Of a DNA stretch of 64,000 nt, positions 26,944-35,900 are shown one piece after another. Position 1 is the first letter of the stretch; every line of letters starts with the position of its first letter. The stretch is from JAFGDI01 sp963662515. GTDB lineage: Bacteria; Planctomycetota; Phycisphaerae; Sedimentisphaerales; SM23-30. A model generated the notes under the pieces. It was not told the origin of the DNA, ran no database searches, and saw nothing but the letters and a program-made list of their open reading frames with translations. The stretch lies in the NCBI GenBank assembly GCA_963662515.1, contig OY759675.1, positions 3,410,001 through 3,474,000 on the forward strand, given 5' to 3'. Both the position numbers and the translations under genes were made by a program.

Positions 26944-27137
26944 TGCATTGTCTCTATATCTTTTTTGTCAGCCTTTTTAGCAGAAAAAGCTAATAGGCCA
27001 ACAATAAGAATGAAAGTAGATATAAAAAACCATGACATAATTGGAATCCAGCTTTTCCGTTCTGATGGATTACATTTAATATAAGCCCATACCAGATTTA
27101 CTAAGTAAAAAATTACTAATAGCACATACTTTTTCAT
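26940..27137 (-). CDS. Two-helix membrane protein 1, probable immunity of unit B
   Basis: 65 residues from ATG 27137 (MKKYVLLVIFYLVNLVWAYI), GAGG five bases upstream. KCNPSERKSW links it to a second helix (MSWFFISTFILIVGLLAF) and a charged tail. First gene after the unit B stop (15 bases). Homologous to its downstream neighbour and to the unit F gene. Confidence 0.65.
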   Translation of the reverse strand: MKKYVLLVIFYLVNLVWAYIKCNPSERKSWIPIMSWFFISTFILIVGLLAFSAKKADKKDIETMQ

Positions 27138-27151
27138 ATACACCTCAATAT

Positions 27152-28573
27152 CTATTTAGAATAAATGTCAATTACATCAGAAGCGTTATCGCCCCACATA
27201 TCTCTATTATAATTGATTAAAATCATAGTAAATTCGTCAACAATCCCTTGCATGTCAGTGACTGATTCTATGCTACCTGCAACCTTACCAATTAGACCAC
27301 CGATTGCACCAGAAGACGCTATCTTGACTAACGACTGACTATCCCAACCTCCTAACAGTTCATTTGCAGTATTAGTAAGAAGATTACCAGCCGCAGAACC
27401 GAGTCCTAGATTACCTGTCTTCATCGCAATTGCAGTCTCAGCGTATCCTCCAGCATAACCAGAAAGAAAACTAACCATAGGGTTAACACCCTCTGGCCCT
27501 GTCGCCATATTCATAGCACCACTTACCATTCCATTCCAGTGTGACGCATACTTTATTATGCTTGATGTTAGCCTTTCCTTCATTTCATGTTTAACCGCAA
27601 ACTCTTTACCTCTGTTGTACATGTCAGTCGCAACCCCACCCAACATAGTTAAGAAGCGACCATCTCTATCAATAGCATTAATCGGGTCATTCTGACAATA
27701 CAAATACTGATGTAGCGTCAGCGGTTCTTTGAAATCGCCCAACACTGGATCATATCCATTGAACCTTGCCATATATGGCGAGTACATTCTGGCCCAGACA
27801 TAGTACTGGGCAAGTTCCTTATCATAGTTGTAACCCGCAAATCTTACATCATTGTCAACCGTCTCAGTCGTTTGCGATGTTAAATCTTCACCAAACGGAG
27901 AGAAGGTATAATTATTCAGTACAGCGATATCCCGATTTGTAACAACACGAACGCTGCCGAGCCTGTCGTGAATGTAGTAACGCCGATTCTGGTTGCTTCC
28001 ATCGGTACTCATAACCAGCATATTGCCGTAATAATAGTTTTTCTGGATAATCTGCCAGTTCCCAGACACCTTTGCCATTTCCAGCAAAACTTTCGGCACT
28101 TTGCTGGAGTAGTCGAGAATATACTTTTTCTCGCTAACGACAACGCCATTTGCGTCTGTTTCAACTCGCCCAACACGATTACCCATCGGGTCATACTGAT
28201 ATGTAACAGTAATATCCGGGTCGGCTATGCTTGTAGCAACCTGCATCTTACCATCATAATCGTAACTGAACGAATGCATTCCGTCAGAGGTAAGCCAGCC
28301 GTTTTTATCCCAACTTATCGGATTCCCGGCAATTTCAGAAAGCATATTGCTTTCATCTGTTCCGTTGTTATCGAAATCATACTCAAACGGCTCACTGAGT
28401 CCGTTTTCGGTACGGTTCTCCAGATTGCCATCGAGCTTGTAACCATAGCTGCCAGCCCAGCTTCCAATATTTGCACTTGTCAAACCAGACATAGTCTGGA
28501 CTACCCCACTTGCGGGCGTACCGCAAGTGAAAAAGCTAATCATTAACCAGATTATAAAGTATAAGGGTCTCAT
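27152..28573 (-). CDS. RHS unit B: type-1 leader, hydrophobic tip
   Basis: 473 residues. The signal peptide (MRPLYFIIWLMISFFTCGTPASG) passes the palindromes into GLTSANIGSW. The boundary is IDRDGRF near residue 302. The ~170-residue tip is homologous to unit F (VKHEMKERLTSSIIKYASHW is shared exactly) but differs in the Gly-rich part (GAIGGLIGKVAGSIES) and the acidic end. Membrane-active by composition, consistent with two-helix immunity partners; family unknown. First truncated unit downstream of full-length unit A. Confidence 0.8.
   Translation of the reverse strand: MRPLYFIIWLMISFFTCGTPASGVVQTMSGLTSANIGSWAGSYGYKLDGNLENRTENGLSEPFEYDFDNNGTDESNMLSEIAGNPISWDKNGWLTSDGMHSFSYDYDGKMQVATSIADPDITVTYQYDPMGNRVGRVETDANGVVVSEKKYILDYSSKVPKVLLEMAKVSGNWQIIQKNYYYGNMLVMSTDGSNQNRRYYIHDRLGSVRVVTNRDIAVLNNYTFSPFGEDLTSQTTETVDNDVRFAGYNYDKELAQYYVWARMYSPYMARFNGYDPVLGDFKEPLTLHQYLYCQNDPINAIDRDGRFLTMLGGVATDMYNRGKEFAVKHEMKERLTSSIIKYASHWNGMVSGAMNMATGPEGVNPMVSFLSGYAGGYAETAIAMKTGNLGLGSAAGNLLTNTANELLGGWDSQSLVKIASSGAIGGLIGKVAGSIESVTDMQGIVDEFTMILINYNRDMWGDNASDVIDIYSK
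28485..28529. repeat. Type-1 leader double palindrome, unit B
   Basis: CCAGAC/GTCTGG 28485-28499, spacer ACTACCC, CACTTGCGG 28507-28515, loop GCGTA, CCGCAAGTG 28521-28529. Both stems are perfect. Confidence 0.75.
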
Positions 28574-28742
28574 TTAAGACATTCATTTCACATAGATCGC
28601 ATAGAACACAAAGATTTTCATCCACAGATTTCATCGATTATCACAGATTTTTGCATTACCTTTGCGTCTTGGCGACTTTGCGTTTTAATATATTCTTCAC
28701 CATGAAGTTTGGTTATTCAATTGTCAAAGAGTATTTTATGAC
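28574..28742. repeat. Dispersed-repeat spacer between units A and B
   Basis: CACATAGATCGCATAGAACA, a CACAGATTTCATCGATTATC phrase, GCGTCTTGGCGACTTTGCG, CACCATGAAGTTTGG and the TTCAATTGTCAAAG tail. No gene. Confidence 0.55.
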
Positions 28743-29915
28743 TCAGTTAAGTTGAGCAAGAAATGCTTTTGCCTCATCATTTTTTGGATTTTCAATCAAA
28801 GCTCGTTCGGCTTCATTTTTCGCTTGTTCTATATTATTAAGCATTTTATAACATTTCGCTATTGATAAAGAAATATCAGATGGGTTAAACATCCAGCATA
28901 TACACCTTGCTCTTAAATTACATCTTAAAGCATCCTCAAACATATTCTTACTAAAATATAAATCACCTAACCATATAACTGGCAAAAAGTTATTCGGTCT
29001 GTTTTTAAGCACCTGATCAACACATTTTTGTGCCATTTCACAATCAGTAGTAACTAACGACATGCGTCCTAGTGCGTAATAATTATCTGGATCTTTATTT
29101 AATATTTCCAGATATAATTGTTCAGCTTCATTGTTGGCAGAAATATCTTTTTTTAACCACAAACAATCGGCAAGCAAAGATAGATTCTCATTAGACCTGT
29201 TCTCTGAAACAGCTTTTCTAATAAACTTTTCTGCCAATTCGTAATTTTCCAATTCACAATGTGTTGCTCCCAATACCCTACAAAATGTTTCTCTGTCGTA
29301 TTCACTTTCAACCTCTTCCAACTTACCGATTTTAGCACCGTTAAGACAATTAATTACTCGTAAATAAAGCTTAGCTGTCTTATTATTAAATTCTCTTGCC
29401 TCATATTCAATCCATGACGCATATCTGTAATTGGCAGTAAAGTCAAAATTATCAGTCCCAAACGATATCCTACCTTTACATTCATCATGTATGTCTTTTG
29501 ATATTTTGTCGTCAGGGTAATCATTAGAAATTTGATCGGCTAATTCGATAGCTTTCTTGATTTTCCCAATTGCAAAATAGTTTGTTGCAAGGTTACACTT
29601 TAGTTTTAGTAACCATTTTTCTTCACTATTGTCATAAGCCTTAATTGCTCTTTTGTAAGCTCTAATAGCTTTTTTAGTCAATTTCATACTATTCAGTATT
29701 TCACTTTTGTAATACAGAAAATAAAAATAATTTCTATGATACCAAAGACCTATTTTGAATACTTTTAAAGCCTCATCATATCTTGCCCAGTTATATAATG
29801 TTTTACCGATAGTATTGAATAATCTGTAATCCCTGTCACCAGATTTGTATGCTTCTTTGCAAATAAGAAATTTTTCATAATCATCTTTACAATTGTCTAT
29901 TTTATCATTTTTCAT
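28743..29915 (-). CDS. TPR protein, probable immunity partner of unit A
   Basis: 390 residues of TPR-like helical repeats (RYDEALKVFKIGLWYHRN, NYELAEKFIRKAVSEN, NMFEDALRCNLRARCI) ending in the family's invariant SIAKCYKMLNNIEQAKNEAERALIENPKNDEAKAFL. It begins 9 bases after the stop of full-length unit A and would protect against its current tip. No signal peptide. Paralogues at 4056 and 22074. Confidence 0.8.
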   Translation of the reverse strand: MKNDKIDNCKDDYEKFLICKEAYKSGDRDYRLFNTIGKTLYNWARYDEALKVFKIGLWYHRNYFYFLYYKSEILNSMKLTKKAIRAYKRAIKAYDNSEEKWLLKLKCNLATNYFAIGKIKKAIELADQISNDYPDDKISKDIHDECKGRISFGTDNFDFTANYRYASWIEYEAREFNNKTAKLYLRVINCLNGAKIGKLEEVESEYDRETFCRVLGATHCELENYELAEKFIRKAVSENRSNENLSLLADCLWLKKDISANNEAEQLYLEILNKDPDNYYALGRMSLVTTDCEMAQKCVDQVLKNRPNNFLPVIWLGDLYFSKNMFEDALRCNLRARCICWMFNPSDISLSIAKCYKMLNNIEQAKNEAERALIENPKNDEAKAFLAQLN

Positions 29916-29924
29916 AAAACCACC

Positions 29925-32900
29925 CTAATCATTCATGTATTCACAAATTAATTCAAATATTTTAGCTAGCACCCACCACTTATATTTAGGATCATTATTG
30001 TCTGGAGGACCTTCACCGTCAGGCATTTTAGACTCTGTTCCAAAGTTATAATCAACACCTTTGTACATCCTATCAAGGCTTTTATTATCCTTAGTTTCAG
30101 AACCAAAAACTATCTCAGTCTGGACAACAGCAACGGTAACTATTAGATTGACCTGATGTTTCATTATACTGGATATCAAAACACCTTTCATACTATCACC
30201 CATGCTCTGTGCCATCATTCCGGCTGAGGCAGCCATGAGAGCAACCTGAGCTGTTGTTGTGACATTACCCGCCAGAGTAAATCTGCCGTCCGGGTCGTAG
30301 TTATTAACAGGATCGTTCATACAGTATAAATATTGATGGAGCGTTAGTGGCTCTTTGAAATCACCAAGAACCGGGTCATAGCCATTAAACCTCGCCATAT
30401 AAGGGCTGTACATTCTGGCCCAGACATAATACTGGGCAAGTTCTGAATCAAAGTTATAACCGGCATATCTCACATTATTAACAACAGTTTCGGCTGTTTG
30501 ACTGGCTATATCCTCACCATAAGGCGTATAGCTATAGTTATTTAATACAGATATATTCCGGTTAGTAACAACCCGCACGCTACCCAAACGGTCATGAATA
30601 TAATAACGCCGATTCTGGTTACTACCATCAGTACTCATAACCAGCATATTGCCGTAGTAGTAATTCTTTTGGGTGACAACCCAGTTACCGGACACTTTCT
30701 GCATTTCCAGCAGAATCTTGGGGACCTTGCCAGTATAGTCAAGTATATACTTCTTTTCAGATACTATCTGACCGCTGGCATTTGTTTCAACCCTGCCAAC
30801 TCTATTCCCCATCGGGTCATACTGATAAGTTACAGTTATATCCGGGTCTGATATGCTGGTAGCAACCTGCATTTTGCCATCGTAGTCATAATTGAAGCTG
30901 TGCATACCGTCGCTTGTCAGCCAACCGTTTTTATCCCAGCTTATCGGATTGCCAGCAATTTCCGAAAGCATATTTGATTCATCAACGTCATCGTTGTCAA
31001 AATCATACTCAAACGGCTCGGCTAAACCATTTTCAGTTCTGGTTTCAATGTTACCATCGAGCTTGTAACCGTAACTTCCACCCCAGCTTCCAATATTTGC
31101 ACTTGTCAATGAGCCTCGTCTATCATACCCGAAAGCCAGCGAGTTGACAATATCCGTCCCGGAAACCGGGGTAATCGTCTCTGTTCCTGCCTTTAACCGG
31201 CCCAAACCGTCCAGAGTAACTCCCGACAGATTATAATAATCGCCGGTAATACTGTTAAGCTGGTTATCCTTATTATAGCCGTAAGTAGTAGCTGTTTCGC
31301 CATTGAAGCCAAAGCCGTTCATATAGTCAAGCTGCTGGAGATTGCCATTTCCATCATATTTCAGCCATGCATACCAGCCGCTACTATCAGGGAAGTTAAA
31401 GCCGGTAGTCTGCCGACCGGCCCAGTCGAAATCTGCATAAGTACGATAAACACCATTGGGGTCATTGACCTCATCGTAAGTTATCCGCGAATAATCGATC
31501 TGACCATCGCCCCGCCTACTGTTACCATAAACAGCACCATCTGGATATCGCACGCCCACGATCTTATCGAAAGCATCATAATTAAATGAATATTCGCCCT
31601 GACCAATATTGCCGCTATCAAATTTCTGACAGGCAAATACCCGGCCAAACGAGTCAAGGTCGTATTTGACATAGCTGCCATCAGGATATTCCTTTTCTAT
31701 GAGCCAGCCTAAACTGTGATATTTATATAGTATCTCACTTTCACTGCCATCAAGATTGAAATATGTCCTACTTGCCAGCTTACCATCCCAGTAATATCCC
31801 ATCTTCTGACGCAAACCAGATGGATACAGTATCTCTGTCAGATTACCAAGTATATCCAGCTTGCGCCAGCTAGTTTTGCCCTCACCATCATCTATTCGCA
31901 CCGTAAAGAACGGCTGAGTGGAAAATTCCGGCTGATAAACCGTTGGTACATTCGGGTCAAAATAATCATTATAATATATACTCGTCTGGGCAACTTCTAC
32001 ACCGTCAATATCCTCAAATACATCGGTTAATCTGCCCCGGCTGTCATAAGCATACTCTATATCCTTTAATATAGTCGTGCCGTTGCGGCCAAAATCCGTT
32101 ACCCGCTTTACCTTATTGTCAGCATAATATTCCGTCTTACTGCTTAATACCCGGCTTTCATTTGCGACATGGGCAAAATAATCCTCAACCTTACGATTAG
32201 CATTATCGAACCCGGTTTCTGTAATATAACCCTTTGCATCGGTTACCTTTATCAGATTATCGCAATTGTCGTAACTATAATATGAAGTCAGGTTCAAATA
32301 GTTCGGGTTATTAGGGTCTGCCGGGCCGGTTGGGTCAAGCGTCTGACTTATCTGCCTGCCAAATATATCATAACTCCACGCCGTAGCATTTTCTGGCGAA
32401 CCTTCCTGACGACTGTAAAGCCACTGATATACCTTATTTCCGGCATCATCGTATTTATACGATATACCCTGAGCCAGTTCCACCGCCGGGCCGCCAGAGT
32501 AATTATATGTGCTCTGAGCCTGATATGTCAGACGGCCAAAATTGTCATAATATGATATATCCTCATAATTAGACACTAATGTCCTGTAATACCAGTGAAC
32601 CTCACCCCGATAATGTCTTTCCTGATGACCGGCATAATCATATTCATATTCCTCTTTCCAGCGGGGTATGTAATACACCCAGCCAAAATTTTCTACATAT
32701 TGACCGTATTCCTCAAAATATATCTTCTCGACCACCTGACCGGCACGATTGTATCCCTGATAATGATGTCCCCACAGTCCATCATTATTATAATCCGGCA
32801 GCAACTGACAGGTTACCCGGTCACAATTATCATAGCCGGTTAAATATAATGCTTCCGGAAGCGGTGCTATATAGCCCGGCAAATTATTACTGCTGTTAGG

Positions 32901-35900
32901 ATCATAGAGGTCCTGCGTTAATAACTCCAGCTCCTCACATACAGTCTGGGCATATCTCCGACCATGACCATCATAATAATTCTCCGTCCGCCTGCCCTGA
33001 GCATCGATCTCCAGTAGAACCTGCCCCAAAGCATTATTCAGACAATTTCTTACCAGATTGTCATTAGCAGCAGAGCCAGTGCGATATTGATAATACTTAA
33101 CCGGATAATCATACTTATCATACACTATCTCCTGAATTACTCCCGCCGGGTCGGTTATCTTCTCCGGACGACCATCAGCCAGGTAGGTATAAGAAGTTAC
33201 AGCATAATCGCCATTAACCGGGTCATTAACAAAACCCAGCAACATCTTCTGCTGAACCAGATACTTATTATCCGCAGCATTACCGCTTATCGTACCATCA
33301 GACAGACCGTAAACATTCACACTTTTTACCTGCGTGCTGTCATTGCCTGTTATCTGCCAGCTCGTCTGCGATTCCGGCAGATTATAATAACTATGCCAGC
33401 TATAAACCTCGTCTTTTCGTTCTGAAGCATCCGAGGCATTATAAACGCTCTTACTGAGCATATTACCCCGACTGTCATAACTCATCTGCGTTATGCGATG
33501 TTTATCATCGAAATACTCATCCAGTCGGGTAGGTTTGGTTTTATTACCCGCATCTTCATAGGCATATCGGCTCTCATAGATACGCTCACCCAGATAATCT
33601 TCCCGATAACCAGCCTGCAATCTGCCCATATCATCATATACACTTACCTCATAGTTCAGTTCAAAGTGACCTGCCACACCCTGCCGAGCTATCCAATAAC
33701 GATAACTATCATATAGAAGCACATCCGGCATTAGCAGATAGCCAGAAGAATGACCGGCGGTTACTTTCAGCCAGTTGCCCATACTATTGTTCGGGTCTGT
33801 TCTGAATATATCATCAGGATATGGAGTGTAATATTCATAACTATATATATCGGCCGGAGCCTGGATAAAGGTGATCAGACCATCATGATCTTCCTCAACT
33901 TCTCCAATCGGATGATATACCTCCCGCACATTGCCCCAGATATCATAGAATATATTTTCATTGTCAAGATTTGGGGTTGCCATGTTATATTCATTGATCG
34001 CGGCAACATAACCAGGCTTTTCCGGATCATAACAATACTGCCGATATTTTCGACTGTCTTTTACAGCATTGTATCGTGTCCACTCATCAACATAAGTATT
34101 AGTATCTGCGATCATATAGCCAGTTATATATCGAGGCAGAACCGGATAATTTACCGGCAAATAATAAAAACTTAGAAAACTATGTATAATATCATGCCTG
34201 AGACTATATGTCACTTCCCTTGACGCATCGGCACTATCACCGCCAACTATCAGTTCCGCCCGGTCGATCAACCCATCCGGCAAAATACTGTAATAGCCAT
34301 CTTCTTTCCCATCATAGAACTGTATCCGCTTTTCATTAGCTCCCGAGCCGATATAAACCGAATCTATCCGCAGATCGCCTATCGGGTCAGCAGCATATTC
34401 AATATTAATGGTATTGCCCAGCCGGTCTTTAATATGCTGTATCTTCGATTCTGAATACCAGCCCACTGTGCCTACACCCGTGGCTATTTCCACACCTGAG
34501 GCCTGATCTCTGAAATAATATTCCGAGCCATCACCCCGACTAACCGTATAGTGCAGAACTATATTATTGCTATAACCGCCGGAATTAATCACCGTCCGGC
34601 GCGTCAGCTTATCACCGCTGCCATTATCCGGGTACGGATAATACACCGCCTCACCAGAAGTTTCATTGCCATCACCCTCTGCCCGGCGGAATACCTGACC
34701 GCTGCCATCGGGATTCTTCACCGTCACAAAGCCAAAGCCCAGACCGTAATCGCCCCGGTCGCAATAGGGCACTTTGACACCGCTAAGCGGATTATCATAA
34801 TATTCAAAGAAAAAGCGGGTATCTTCTATTAGTGTATATTCATAATTACAATTCCAGCCATCATAGAAAGGCTTCTTTTTCAGACAGTTGGCACTACTGT
34901 AATAATGGTTAAGCTCAAAGGGCAAACCAGTAGCATCACCCGCCCAAGGAACCTTTATTGCCGTCTGATAGGCAGTCTTATAGGCCTGCCCTTTCTGGCC
35001 GGTTGCTACGGTAATAGTCGAGGCATCCTGATATTCCAGCACCTGACCATCAACAGTCTGTTGTTTATAGTCCAGCCAGAGCACATCCCACGGCACGGCA
35101 TAACCATTTTCATTAGTCACATCTGAAAATATTATAACCGACAGATAATAATAGCCATTTGGTATCAGACCTGTCCGGAACCAGCCCAGATTATCATTCT
35201 GTTTAGCCCGCAGTTTATGCCGGACATCAGATACATACCATTTATTATACAGATATGAATCCAGCAGAGCCGCTTCATTTCCGGCAGCAAACCATTCCAT
35301 CTTACCCTGTTCCACCGGCACGCAGGCAATATTATAACCACAGGTACTATAACCCATGAAGGTTCCGGTTACCGGGGTAAGTGCCTGTTCCAGACCATTT
35401 TCCATGGTCTCACACTGGCACGGACTGGTCATGTCAAAGGCACAATCGATCGGGGTAATATATATAATATTTGGATCATTTGGATCCTGCTCATAAATAA
35501 TATTGCCATTGGCATCTCTGGCAAACATGGCATAATCAGAAATATACAGCCGGTCAAAATACAGCCAGCCATAATTATAGCCCGGCGTAAATTCCTCCGC
35601 CTTGATTGTTATCTTATCCAGCGAACTGCCGACCAGCGGTATATTCCAGCCCATAGAAACATATTTATCCAGCAGATGTCTGGGAGAACCCGAAGCCCCG
35701 ATGAACACATGATAAAGCTGGTTTTCCCAGTCCATCTCAAAATAAAACCGCATCCTTATCGGCGATTCCAGTGCCGGATTATACGGACTGTGACCGACCA
35801 GCCGATATAGTATGCGGTAATCAATACCGGTATTAAAATAATCCTGAGCCTGTCCATCCCAGAAGCATACACTATAATCCGCCGTATTAGGATCTGTCGG

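Noticed and set aside
688..28529. Type-1 double palindromes as integron attC sites
   Set aside because: No GTTRRRY/RYYYAAC core, no integron integrase, and they lie inside coding sequence at signal peptides rather than after gene cassettes.
6486..28529. Leader palindromes as transcription terminators
   Set aside because: They lie inside open frames and lack a following T-run on the transcribed strand.
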